This document shows, one piece after another, positions 35,453 through 44,042 of a stretch of DNA of 44,461 bases. Each line of letters opens with the position of its first letter. The stretch's first letter is position 1. Under the pieces are notes generated by a model. It saw nothing but the letters and a program-made list of their open reading frames with translations. It had not been told where the DNA came from and did not search any database. The translations under genes and the position numbers were made by a program. The stretch covers positions 1-44,461 of the forward strand of contig CAYTKT010000014.1 of assembly GCA_964438605.1 (NCBI GenBank), given 5' to 3'. Source of the stretch: Alangreenwoodia sp964438605. GTDB lineage: Bacteria > Bacillota > Clostridia > Peptostreptococcales > Anaerovoracaceae.

Positions 35453-36124
35453 ATGGTAAATATAGGAAATGATTGGGACCAGATTCTCGAAGGTGAGTTT
35501 GATAAAGAATATTATCTGAAATTAAGAAAATTTTTAAAAAAAGAATACTCTGAGGGAGTTGTTTATCCTTCGATGTATGATATATTTAATGCATTGAAAG
35601 CTACACCGTATGAGCGGGTCAAAGCGGTGATTCTCGGACAGGATCCGTATCATGGTCCGGGACAGGCTCACGGAATGTGTTTTTCCGTCAGGAAAGGGGT
35701 GACGCCGCCGCCGTCTTTGAAGAATATTTTCAAGGAACTGGCGGATGATACGGGGTGTACGATACCGAGCCACGGATGTCTGACGGAATGGGCCGAGCAG
35801 GGAGTTTTGTTGCTGAACACGGTTCTGACTGTCAGGGAAGGCCAGGCGAATTCCCATCGGGGAAAAGGATGGGAAACGTTTACTGACACGGTGATCCATC
35901 ATCTCAACGAGCGTGAACGGCCGATGGTTTTTCTGCTTTGGGGCGGCAATGCCAAGGCGAAGGAGTCGCTGATTACGAATCCGGCGCATCTCGTTCTGAA
36001 GGCGGCGCATCCGAGTCCGCTGTCGGCGTATAACGGGTTTTTCGGGTGCCGGCATTTTTCTAAAGTCAATGAATTTCTGCTGGAAAACGGTATGGAGCCG
36101 ATTCGCTGGCAGATTACCGGATAG
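35453..36124 (+). CDS. ung: Uracil-DNA glycosylase, family 1
   Basis: 223 residues, standard size. It removes uracil from DNA in base-excision repair. The water-activating loop GQDPYHGPGQAHG has catalytic Asp64, the LLLNTVLTV strand and the VFLLWG segment follow, and the minor-groove loop HPSPLSAY has His186. The start at 35453 has only a weak AAGGTG site, but the reading frame and N-terminal motifs support it. It precedes the mreB-like gene by 71 bp. Confidence 0.96.
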   Translation: MVNIGNDWDQILEGEFDKEYYLKLRKFLKKEYSEGVVYPSMYDIFNALKATPYERVKAVILGQDPYHGPGQAHGMCFSVRKGVTPPPSLKNIFKELADDTGCTIPSHGCLTEWAEQGVLLLNTVLTVREGQANSHRGKGWETFTDTVIHHLNERERPMVFLLWGGNAKAKESLITNPAHLVLKAAHPSPLSAYNGFFGCRHFSKVNEFLLENGMEPIRWQITG

Positions 36125-36195
36125 AAAGATATTGGGTTGGTTCCGGGGATACAGACATTCCCTGGGAATCGGGATTTAGTCAAAGGAGAATAAAA

Positions 36196-37215
36196 ATGGC
36201 ATTTACATCAGAAGTAGGAATTGATCTCGGAACGGCCAATGTGCTGATTTATATACAGGGAAAAGGCATTGTACTCAACGAGCCGTCTGTGGTTGCGCTC
36301 AATAAGGATACGAATGAAATTCTCGCCGTGGGCGAGGAAGCGCGGCTGATGCTGGGAAGGACGCCGAGTAATATTATTGCTGTCAGACCGCTGAAGGACG
36401 GAGTGATTTCCGATTATGACGTGACGGAGCGGATGTTGAAATATTTTATCAGAAAGACGTGCGGTTCCGGCAGGTTTTTCAAACCGAGAATCATGGTCTG
36501 TGTGCCGAGTGGCGTTACAGAGGTGGAAAAGCGTGCGGTCAGCGAAGCGGCTGAAGTCGCAGGCGGCAAGGAAGTTTTTTTGATGGAGGAGCCGATTGCG
36601 GCGGCCATTGGCGCAGGGCTTGATATTACACGGCCTGACGGCGTTATGGTTATTGACATTGGTGGCGGTACGACGGATATTGCCGTTATTTCTCTGGGGG
36701 GCATCGTGGCGAATGCGTCTGTTAAAATTGCGGGTGATAAGTTTGACGATGCTATTATCAAGTATATGAGGAAGGAACACAAGATTTTTATCGGGGAACG
36801 CACTGCAGAAGCGCTTAAGATGAATATCGGGACGGCTTTTCCGCGTGAGGAGTCGGTGACAATGGAGTGCAGAGGGCGCGATATGGTGTCGGGACTGCCT
36901 GTTTCGGTAACTGTGTCTTCTGAGGAGATGTATGATGCGCTCAATGAGCCTCTTTCTGTCATTTGTGAATCTGTCCACGCGGTGCTTGAAAGGACGCCGC
37001 CTGAAATTGCGGCGGATATCAGTAATTCCGGGATTATGATTACGGGCGGCGGCGCGCTGCTTTACGGGATTGATAAGAGGATTGAAGATCGCACGAAGAT
37101 TCCGGTGAGTATCGCTGAGGACCCGAAAAGCTGCGTTGCGATTGGAACGGGGATGGCGCTGTCACATATGAGTTCTATTTCGACAAATCGGATGGATAAT
37201 AAAGTGCTTGAGTGA
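36196..37215 (+). CDS. mbl: MreB/Mbl-type rod-shape actin homologue
   Basis: 339 residues; ATG preceded by AAAGGAG. It is a bacterial actin that polymerises under the membrane and guides lateral wall synthesis. Actin-fold motifs: GIDLGTANVLIY (phosphate 1), the RPLKDGVISDYDVTE segment, VCVPSGVTEVEKRAV, the MEEPIAAAIGAGLDI connecting region, DIGGGTTDIAVISLGG (phosphate 2) and MITGGGALLYGID. No mreC or mreD lies next to it, which favours an Mbl-type stand-alone copy. The mbl symbol rather than mreB is a judgement from this context. Confidence 0.93.
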   Translation: MAFTSEVGIDLGTANVLIYIQGKGIVLNEPSVVALNKDTNEILAVGEEARLMLGRTPSNIIAVRPLKDGVISDYDVTERMLKYFIRKTCGSGRFFKPRIMVCVPSGVTEVEKRAVSEAAEVAGGKEVFLMEEPIAAAIGAGLDITRPDGVMVIDIGGGTTDIAVISLGGIVANASVKIAGDKFDDAIIKYMRKEHKIFIGERTAEALKMNIGTAFPREESVTMECRGRDMVSGLPVSVTVSSEEMYDALNEPLSVICESVHAVLERTPPEIAADISNSGIMITGGGALLYGIDKRIEDRTKIPVSIAEDPKSCVAIGTGMALSHMSSISTNRMDNKVLE

Positions 37216-37571
37216 TGATAGAAGGTCTGATGCGGGGCTTCCGTAAAGGATGGTCTGATGGTCTGGCGACGATGTTTATCGGGAAATGTGCTGACGGCCG
37301 GGGCTGGATCGGTTTACGAAATTAGTCGCCGGAGTAGATGAAGCGCCTGTATGGAGTTTTTTGAAATGTAATGCATTTACAGGCACTTTAAAATGCGGAT
37401 CGGATTGGAGCGATGGCAGATGTGCGCCGTAACCTGTCGGATGACATCTGTCTGGAATTAGCCACAACGATTTGAATTTTATTTAGAGAAGTCTTTGAAG
37501 ATTTGATTTAAATAAGACAAATTTTGACTATTATATAAGCAATTGATTTAAACTGATTTAAAAAATCTAAA
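37216..37571. other. Intergenic region after mbl
   Basis: About 355 bp with no supported gene. The right half (37480-37570) is AT-rich with repeated GATTTAAA-like words (TTTGATTTAAAT, TTGATTTAAACTGATTTAAA). Confidence 0.5.
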
Positions 37572-37599
37572 GGGCGTCAGGAACTGTGACGCTCTTTTA
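37572..37599 (+). terminator. Rho-independent terminator between mbl and the HAD gene
   Basis: Stem GGGCGTCA (37572-37579) and TGACGCTC (37587-37594) with one G-U pair and a 7-nt loop, followed by TTTTA. It sits just before the HAD gene, so it could also act as an attenuator. Confidence 0.75.
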
Positions 37600-37632
37600 T
37601 GTTATTTTCTGATGAGAAGGGACGTGAAAGGT

Positions 37633-38451
37633 ATGTACAGGCTTGTAGTGAGCGATATAGATGCGACGCTGATCGACAGTCAATTTCGGATCCCTGAATA
37701 TAATCTGGAGATGATCCGGCGTGTCAGAGAGGCAGGAATTGATTTTATGCTCTGTACAGGCAGGATTTTCGGGGCGGCTCGTCCTTACGCGAAGTTTCTC
37801 GGCCTGACGACACCGCTGATTACGTCGAACGGCGCGGTGACGATGGAATGGGAGAATCATAAAGTTCTTTACAGAATGCCCATGCCGGCGGAACTTTGCG
37901 CCGATATTTTTAGAGAACTGGAACGGCTCGGTCTTTATTATCATTTTTATTCGACAGAAACTTTTTATGCGAAAAAGCTGCCGAAGGAGAGCGGGACGAT
38001 TCAAGCGACAAATGAAAAGCTGCCGCCGGAGGAGCGGATTGTTATGCTGGAAGTCGCTGACCCTGCGGAGGCGGCAGCAAAGGATCCGGCGTACAAAATC
38101 AGTGTACGCTGTTATAATAAAGATGATGAGGAAAAGTTTCTCGGAGCTTTTTCAGGGCGCACAGATATTGCGCTTACGAGTTCGTTTGAGGGAAATTATG
38201 AGATTTCGGCTCCGGGTGTTGACAAGAGCGCAGCGATTGCCAGGTATGCAGAGGAGCATGGAATCAGGCCGGAGGAGATTATCAGTTTTGGAGATAACAG
38301 GAATGATGTGGGGATGATCAGGTATGCCGGGGTTGGGGTCGCTGTGGCGAATGCTGTGGAGGAATTGAAGGCAGCGGCTGATTATATTACGGATACGAAT
38401 GATCATTGCGGGGTCGGAAAGGCGCTGGCGAAGTTTGTTTTTGGAGAGTGA
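37633..38451 (+). CDS. Cof-type HAD-superfamily sugar/nucleotide phosphatase
   Basis: 272 residues from the ATG at 37633, where typical Cof proteins begin (MYRLVVSDIDATL). An in-frame ATG at 37612 lacks a ribosome binding site; a GAAGGG lies about 12 nt before 37633. HAD motif I is DIDAT with Asp8 and Asp10; Ala replaces the usual Gly after the second Asp. LCTGR is motif II, the substrate-lid region follows, and GDNRNDVGMI is the acidic motif IV. Such enzymes dephosphorylate small phosphorylated metabolites in the cytoplasm, and the substrate is unknown. The gene follows a terminator. Confidence 0.92.
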   Translation: MYRLVVSDIDATLIDSQFRIPEYNLEMIRRVREAGIDFMLCTGRIFGAARPYAKFLGLTTPLITSNGAVTMEWENHKVLYRMPMPAELCADIFRELERLGLYYHFYSTETFYAKKLPKESGTIQATNEKLPPEERIVMLEVADPAEAAAKDPAYKISVRCYNKDDEEKFLGAFSGRTDIALTSSFEGNYEISAPGVDKSAAIARYAEEHGIRPEEIISFGDNRNDVGMIRYAGVGVAVANAVEELKAAADYITDTNDHCGVGKALAKFVFGE

Positions 38452-38629
38452 GAATGACGCAGATCAGGTGAGTGAACAGGGATGGCATGGGCCGCGAGAC
38501 GACGTGAAGAGCGAAAGAAAGGCTGGTTCTGCCGCGAGACGGATAGAAAGCAGGATTGCATAAGGATGATGCGGGTATGCGCTTTTATATTGAAATACAG
38601 ATATTCTGTAAAAATTCAGGAGGAACGAT

Positions 38630-39766
38630 TTGTCAAGGATAGAATTAATCGCAACGGCTACGTTTGGACTGGAAGCTGTCGTAAAACGCGAGATTGAAAA
38701 TCTCGGATATCCGATTCTTAAGTCGGAGGATGCGAAAATTACATATCTCGCAGACGAGCGGGGAATTGTCCGGTCAAATCTGTGGCTGCGCAGCGCGGAC
38801 CGGGTTCTTGTAAGGATAGGTGAGTTTGACGCGGCGGAATCGGAAGATTTATTTCAACAGACGAAGGGGCTGCCGTGGGAGGAGTGGATTCCGCCAGATG
38901 GAAAGTTTACGGTCAACTGCACGACAGTCAAGTCGGCGCTGCGAAGCGAATCTGTTTGCCAGAAGACTGTGAAGAAAGCAATCGTTGAACGACTGGGAGA
39001 TTTTTATATGATGGATCACTTTCCGGAAACAGGAGCTGAATATACGGTAAAGGCGACGATTCTGCGGGACCGGGTTACGCTGACGATTGATACGAGCGGC
39101 GTCGGGCTGCATAAGCGCGGGTATCGTGTAAAAAATGTGGAAGCGCCGATTAAGGAGACACTGGCGGCGGCCATGGTTCAGCTGAGTTTCTGGAAGGCTG
39201 ATCGACTGCTGATCGACCCGTTTTGCGGTTCAGGAACGATTGCCATTGAAGCGGCCATGTATATGCGAAATATCGCGCCGGGCCTCAGCCGCAGTTTTGC
39301 GTCTCAGAGTTGGGAATGTATTCCGGCGGACATCTGGAAGGAAGAAAAGAGACGGGCTTATGAAGCGATTGATTACGATACTGAAATCCGCATTGAAGCA
39401 TCGGATATCAGCAGGAAGGCTGTGGCTGCGGCGAAGGAAAATGCCGAGGAGGCTGGAGTTGACGACTGTATCTCGTTTTCCGTGCGCCCGTTTGAAAAGG
39501 TCGTGCCGCAGGAGGAATACTCTGTCATCATCTGTAATCCGCCTTATGGTGAACGAATCGGCTTAAAAGGCGGGATGAAGGCATCATATCTTCATTTTAA
39601 GCGGCTGTTGGAACATGACACCACGTTATCGGCGTACATTATTACGGCGGATAAGCAGCTGGAAACAGAACTGCTGCCGAGGAAACCGGACCGCAGGCGA
39701 AAACTTTATAATGGAAGAATTGAAACGTGTTATTATCAATATTATGGACAGCGGCCGGGGAAATAG
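38630..39766 (+). CDS. THUMP-domain class I SAM-dependent RNA methyltransferase (RlmL/YpsC type)
   Basis: 378 residues. TTG start with an ideal AGGAGG 6 nt upstream. An N-terminal ferredoxin-like/THUMP RNA-binding part (about 1-160; ATFGLEAVVKREIENLGYP) precedes the methyltransferase domain with the SAM-binding DPFCGSGTIAIEAAM (Asp196) and the catalytic NPPYGERIG (Asn303). This NPPY motif marks N-methylation of a base, in this family N2 of guanine in 23S rRNA. The ending PDRRRKLYNGRIETCYYQY is typical. A perfect promoter for the next gene overlaps the region just after its stop. Confidence 0.93.
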   Translation: MSRIELIATATFGLEAVVKREIENLGYPILKSEDAKITYLADERGIVRSNLWLRSADRVLVRIGEFDAAESEDLFQQTKGLPWEEWIPPDGKFTVNCTTVKSALRSESVCQKTVKKAIVERLGDFYMMDHFPETGAEYTVKATILRDRVTLTIDTSGVGLHKRGYRVKNVEAPIKETLAAAMVQLSFWKADRLLIDPFCGSGTIAIEAAMYMRNIAPGLSRSFASQSWECIPADIWKEEKRRAYEAIDYDTEIRIEASDISRKAVAAAKENAEEAGVDDCISFSVRPFEKVVPQEEYSVIICNPPYGERIGLKGGMKASYLHFKRLLEHDTTLSAYIITADKQLETELLPRKPDRRRKLYNGRIETCYYQYYGQRPGK

Positions 39767-39777
39767 ATGGAGTTATC

Positions 39778-39806
39778 TTGACATGTGGTTAAATGAACCA
39801 TATAAT
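39778..39806 (+). promoter_or_regulatory. Perfect-consensus sigma-A promoter ahead of the DUF1836 gene
   Basis: TTGACA (39778-39783), exactly 17 nt, TATAAT (39801-39806). Transcription would begin near 39813, 44 nt before the ATG at 39857. Confidence 0.85.
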
Positions 39807-39856
39807 TTAATTGATGGGGAAATTACTTAAACGGGGATTGCTGAAAGGTGATGGCT

Positions 39857-40483
39857 ATGAGATATGAAGAATATATCAAGACACAGTTTAAGAAACTGGA
39901 AGAATCGGCACTGATTCATGAAGATCAGATTCCGGATCTGGATTTGTATATCGACCAGGCGGAGATGTTTTTCAGGACGCAGTTTGAAAATCTGGACTTA
40001 TCGAGAAATAGGAGCGTCATTACAAAGGCGATGATCAATAATTATACGAAGAATGATCTGATTACGCGGCCGGAGGGCAAAAAGTACACGAAGTCGCATA
40101 TGCTGATGATTGCAATGATTATTTATCTGAAAGGGATTTTTAAGATTGAAGAAATCGAGCTTTTGATGAAGCCGCTTGTCGAAAATCATAAGTCGGACTT
40201 TGAGGATCATATTGACCCGTCGCTGCTGTACAGTACGGCTTGCAGCGTTAATGAGGATTATGTCGGGAAACTGGCGGCGCAGGTAGACACTGACATTGAG
40301 GTGATTTCAAGGAAACTTGAGGAAACGGATATCGCTGATGACCAGCGGATGGAGATTTTTATTTTAATTCTGTCATTGGCGATGAAGGCGGATGCGGTGA
40401 AGTACGTGGCGGATCGGCTGTTGGAGACTTATTTTGTGAAACCGGAAAAAGAAAAGAAGGAAAAGACTAAGAAGGCGAAGTAA
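39857..40483 (+). CDS. DUF1836 family protein, putative MerR-like DNA-binding regulator
   Basis: 208 residues from the ATG at 39857, preceded by GAAAGGTG at proper spacing; a GTG at 39848 and an ATG at 39851 are in frame but lie on or beside that site. The DUF1836 core is clear at about 55-120: ITKAMINNYTKNDLI, then RPEGKKYTKSHM and a run of hydrophobic helices (IAMIIYLKGIFKIEEIELLM). This resembles the helix-turn-helix of MerR-type proteins. The C-terminal half is helical and ends in a Lys/Glu tail. It has its own consensus promoter and is followed by the U32 gene 119 bp downstream. Targets are unknown. Confidence 0.88.
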   Translation: MRYEEYIKTQFKKLEESALIHEDQIPDLDLYIDQAEMFFRTQFENLDLSRNRSVITKAMINNYTKNDLITRPEGKKYTKSHMLMIAMIIYLKGIFKIEEIELLMKPLVENHKSDFEDHIDPSLLYSTACSVNEDYVGKLAAQVDTDIEVISRKLEETDIADDQRMEIFILILSLAMKADAVKYVADRLLETYFVKPEKEKKEKTKKAK

Positions 40484-40602
40484 GCTGGCTGGTACGCAAA
40501 GGAGCAGAAAGTGCGGAATAAATAAACGCGGTACGCGAGCAGAGTGAAACGACCGACCGTGCAAGGCGGTGCGAAAGGTACACAATAGAAGGAATGTAGC
40601 GC

Positions 40603-43599
40603 GTGAGCGGAACGAAACAGCCGCATGAGATGGCGCGGAAAGCGCATAAGGTGATGAAACGAGATACGAGAAAGAAAATACCGGAGCTGCTCGTTCCTGC
40701 CGGCGGGAACGAGCAGCTCCGTGCTGCCGTTTCTAACGGCGCCGATGCCGTGTATTTGAGCGGCTCCTCTTTTAATGCAAGAAAAAATGCACGAAATTTT
40801 TCTGACGCTGAACTTCGCGAAGCGATACGTTTTGCCCATGAATATGGTGTTCGCGTTCATATCGCGTTGAATACACTGATTGGCGATAACGAGTTTTCCG
40901 AAGCGATACGTTTTGCGCGTTTTTGCCGCGAATGTGGTGCGGACGCACTGATTTTGCAGGATCGAGGGTTGGCGGCAGAATTGATGAATCAGATGCCTGA
41001 AATGCAATTTCATCTGAGCACCCAGGGGACTGTTTACGATTCCGACGGTGCATGGGAGGCGTACCGGGCGGGATTTCAGCGAATTATTCTGTCGCGCGAA
41101 CTGTCTTTGAATGAGATACAGGCCATTTGTAGCGCATTTCCCGGAGAGATCGAAATTTTTGTTCATGGGGCAATCTGCATTGCGTATTCCGGCCAGTGCC
41201 ATATGAGCCGTGTTATCGGAGGCAGGAGCGGAAACCGTGGAACGTGCGCTCAGCCGTGCCGTTTACCTTACACGCTGTGTTGTGACGGCGAGCCATGCAG
41301 AGGCGGGGATGTTTCTGCGCCGTACCTGCTGAGTCCGGCTGACATGTGCCTTGTTGATCATTTAGATAAGATTGCGCAGGCAGGAGTCAGTTCGCTGAAG
41401 ATTGAGGGACGCATGAAATCAGCACAGTATGTGGCGATTGTGACGTCTGTTTATCGGAAATATCTCGATTTTATCGCCGAAGGCAGACCTGTGAAGCTGT
41501 TGGAACGCGACAGGAGAAAAATGGAATCCGTTTTTAACCGCGGCGGAATGACGGATGCTTATTTACGGGGCATCAGCGGCAGTGAACTGATGTCTTCTGA
41601 TATTTCAAAACACCGGGGGATTCTGATAGGGAAAGTCGTATCGGTTGATTCCGGCAGGCGTCATATTACGGCGCAACTGACTGACAAGCTTTCCGTAGGA
41701 GACGGAATTGAGGTGCGCGCTGCTTCTAATGGCGGGAACAGAGAAGTCAGCGGGAATGTCGTTACGTATCTGAATAACCGGGGGACGATGCTGAAGACGG
41801 CAGAGCCAGGCATGAAAGTCACAGTCGGTGATATTTCAGGGCGAATCAAGTCTGGAGCACGGATTTTTAAGATTACAGACAGTGCGCTGATGAAAGAAGC
41901 TGAAGAAACTTACAGGAAAGTTCCAGGTACTGTTTTGGCGGACATGAGGCTTTGCGCAGTGGAAGGGCGGCCTTTGGAATTGACGGTCAGCGCGGGCCTT
42001 TATCGTTTTGGGGGAACAAAGCAAAGCGGAGCAGAAGACGGCCCGGCAGGTGCGAAATGCGCAGGAGAAAACGGGCAGGATCGCGGAGAACATCTCGTTC
42101 TCACAGTGCGTTCGGACAAACCGCTGCAGCGCGCGGAGAAACGGTCGCCTGACGAAGATAAGATCAGGAAAAATCTGAAAAAGACAGGTGGAACGCCTTA
42201 TATCGTGGGGACATGTCTGGTTGAAATTGTCGGAAGGCCGATGATTCCGGTGTCGCTGCTTAATAGCCTGCGCCGCAGCGCGTTGGAGCAGTTGACAGTT
42301 TTGAGGCTGGAACGGATGGCCGCTGAAAGGCAGTGCGCGCCCGATAAGGCTGATTTGTCAGACGCGGCAGATGCACTGGACGCGGGAAGTAGACGGACTG
42401 CATCGGACGTGTCAGCTTCGCGCATTCCGGATGATTTCAGTGTAAATCGTCCGAAATCACGGATAAAAAACGGGATTTGGAGGACAAAAGGCGAAATTCA
42501 ACGAATAGAGAGCAGAATTTGGCAGGGCGAAAACAAAATTCAGCAAACTGCGATTCATTCGCATTTCGATAATAGAAACCGAGTTTTTAGGAATAGAATT
42601 TCGCTCTTTTTTCATGAAATGTCAGAAAATGAAGATAAGATTGCCGAGGTGGCCCAATTGGCGGCGCGGACTGATTTGGTGAAAAATGCAGACGGTGTGC
42701 AAGTTCCTGAGATTACTTTACTTGTACCATATCGTTGGCTTTTGTCTGGGAGACAGGAGGAATATCTGGGGACAGCAGAGAATGCAGAACGCTGTATGGC
42801 GGAAAGATACGGCCAGCCGGGGCTTTTCAGGATTGTTCCGTATCTGCCGCCGATTACCAGAGGCTTTGACAGGCATGAACTGAAAAAAAGCGCGGAGCTT
42901 ATCGTCGGACTTTACGCTCAGAGCAGGATTGCGGGAGCAGCCGTTTCTCACAGGGGACAGATGATGCTGTTTTTTAACGAAGGTAAAACGGAGAACTGCG
43001 CAGCTTTTTTGAAAGAGAGCAATTCCAGTGTCGACGGGATAGACGGACGAAAGTCGATGTCTGGGCCTGGTAGAGGTCGGATTCCTTTGTTTTTTGAAGA
43101 AAATTTACATTTATATAATAAATTTGCTGTCGCAGAAGCGATGCAGCAGAGAATCTCCAGAGGCGTTTTGTCGGACGAACTGACGGACGGTGGACTGGAG
43201 AGGCTTGTGTTTGAGTGTGAGCGGAGCGCATTGAAACCGACAGGAGGTGCGTTCATCTGTGAATTTACTGTTTTTGGAAGGACGGCCGTTATGCACACGG
43301 AACATTGTGTCATCGGTGTACGGGAAAATTCCGGACAGGAATGTGCTGATGGCAGGAAACATTGTTATTGCCGCAGCGGAATGTATACGCTCCGTGACCG
43401 CAAAGGCGAAGAATTTCCTGTTATTACAGACTGCAGTGTCTGCCGCATGATGATTCTGTCGCATCGCAAGACTGATCGCAGAGAATTTGGAAAGCGGTTG
43501 AGACGGCGCTTAAAGTTACCTGAACTGCTGGCGGCGCGCATCTGCGTGAGCGATGAAACACCGCGTGACATCATGAGCCTGATTAACAGTTTGATGTAA
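40603..43599 (+). CDS. Large U32-family protein (RlhA/TrhP-like RNA hydroxylation or peptidase U32), DUF3656-containing
   Basis: 998 residues from the GTG at 40603, which has AGAAGGA about 9 nt upstream; internal ATGs at 40630 and 40654 are alternatives. The U32 domain starts PELLVPAGGNEQLRAAVSNGADAVYL. It contains the family signature EIFVHGAICIAYSGQCHMS, with four conserved cysteines Cys192, Cys199, Cys215 and Cys219 that can hold an Fe-S cluster. Members once called collagenases include enzymes for prephenate-dependent hydroxylation of tRNA or rRNA. The middle (about 330-590) fits DUF3656. About 597-666 is a low-complexity Arg/Asn/Ile-rich insert, followed by a C-terminal alpha/beta region with CxxC-type cysteines (CYCRSG, DCSVCRM). 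An exact 15-bp inverted repeat lies in its first 120 bases. Confidence 0.9.
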   Translation: MSGTKQPHEMARKAHKVMKRDTRKKIPELLVPAGGNEQLRAAVSNGADAVYLSGSSFNARKNARNFSDAELREAIRFAHEYGVRVHIALNTLIGDNEFSEAIRFARFCRECGADALILQDRGLAAELMNQMPEMQFHLSTQGTVYDSDGAWEAYRAGFQRIILSRELSLNEIQAICSAFPGEIEIFVHGAICIAYSGQCHMSRVIGGRSGNRGTCAQPCRLPYTLCCDGEPCRGGDVSAPYLLSPADMCLVDHLDKIAQAGVSSLKIEGRMKSAQYVAIVTSVYRKYLDFIAEGRPVKLLERDRRKMESVFNRGGMTDAYLRGISGSELMSSDISKHRGILIGKVVSVDSGRRHITAQLTDKLSVGDGIEVRAASNGGNREVSGNVVTYLNNRGTMLKTAEPGMKVTVGDISGRIKSGARIFKITDSALMKEAEETYRKVPGTVLADMRLCAVEGRPLELTVSAGLYRFGGTKQSGAEDGPAGAKCAGENGQDRGEHLVLTVRSDKPLQRAEKRSPDEDKIRKNLKKTGGTPYIVGTCLVEIVGRPMIPVSLLNSLRRSALEQLTVLRLERMAAERQCAPDKADLSDAADALDAGSRRTASDVSASRIPDDFSVNRPKSRIKNGIWRTKGEIQRIESRIWQGENKIQQTAIHSHFDNRNRVFRNRISLFFHEMSENEDKIAEVAQLAARTDLVKNADGVQVPEITLLVPYRWLLSGRQEEYLGTAENAERCMAERYGQPGLFRIVPYLPPITRGFDRHELKKSAELIVGLYAQSRIAGAAVSHRGQMMLFFNEGKTENCAAFLKESNSSVDGIDGRKSMSGPGRGRIPLFFEENLHLYNKFAVAEAMQQRISRGVLSDELTDGGLERLVFECERSALKPTGGAFICEFTVFGRTAVMHTEHCVIGVRENSGQECADGRKHCYCRSGMYTLRDRKGEEFPVITDCSVCRMMILSHRKTDRREFGKRLRRRLKLPELLAARICVSDETPRDIMSLINSLM
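40683..40720 (+). other. Perfect 15-bp inverted repeat inside the start of the U32 gene
   Basis: Arms GGAGCTGCTCGTTCC (40683-40697) and its exact complement (40706-40720) enclose an 8-nt loop. It encodes part of the conserved ELLVPAGGNEQL segment. In mRNA it would form a strong hairpin about 80 nt after the start codon. Confidence 0.8.
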
Positions 43600-43850
43600 G
43601 ACAAGACGTGTACGAAACAGATGCGGCATATGCGAGCATAGCAGCATATGTGGTGTATGCGGCATCCGGATGTCATTGGCGTTCAAACGGGTGAACAGAA
43701 AATTTTTTAGTAAAACGTATGGGCGGTATCCGTGGCTGGCGCGCCGCTTGTCGATTTGGTGAAACGAGAGTATGCAGTTTGCACAGTGTTTTTTACCTGT
43801 TAAGTGGAGAGAAAATTGCGGCTCGTGGTGAAATGAAAGCGTGAGCGAAT
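43600..43850. other. Intergenic region after the U32 gene
   Basis: About 250 bp with no supported gene. GCATATG occurs twice around 43626-43650 (GGCATATGCGAGC, AGCATATGTGG) within a small imperfect inverted repeat. It is otherwise featureless up to the terminator. Confidence 0.4.
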
Positions 43851-43891
43851 CTGTTTTCAGCAGTATCAGCACAACTGAAAGCGGTTTTTTT
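43851..43891 (+). terminator. Rho-independent terminator downstream of the U32 gene
   Basis: Stem CTGTTTTCAG (43851-43860) with CTGAAAGCGG (43875-43884), including two G-U pairs and a 14-nt loop, followed by T(7). Confidence 0.75.
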
Positions 43892-43902
43892 ATTATCCGG
43901 CG

Positions 43903-43931
43903 ATGACATGAGCCGGGAAAACGGATATAAT
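43903..43931 (+). promoter_or_regulatory. Candidate promoter of the last gene
   Basis: ATGACA (43903-43908), 17 nt, TATAAT (43926-43931), about 110 nt before the ATG at 44043 and just after the preceding terminator. Confidence 0.6.
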
Positions 43932-44042
43932 CAAGCTGAAATCAAAACGAAAAGAAATGGGAAGATGTGAGACGAAATTGTGTTGGCAGCATAGGCCGGC
44001 ACAACGGCAACGCCGAGCAGGATACGGAAAGGAGGTTTTCCT

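Noticed and set aside
38482..38697. 71-codon plus-strand open frame before the THUMP methyltransferase
   Set aside because: It overlaps the well-supported TTG start in another frame and contains purine-rich spacer sequence with internal repeats.
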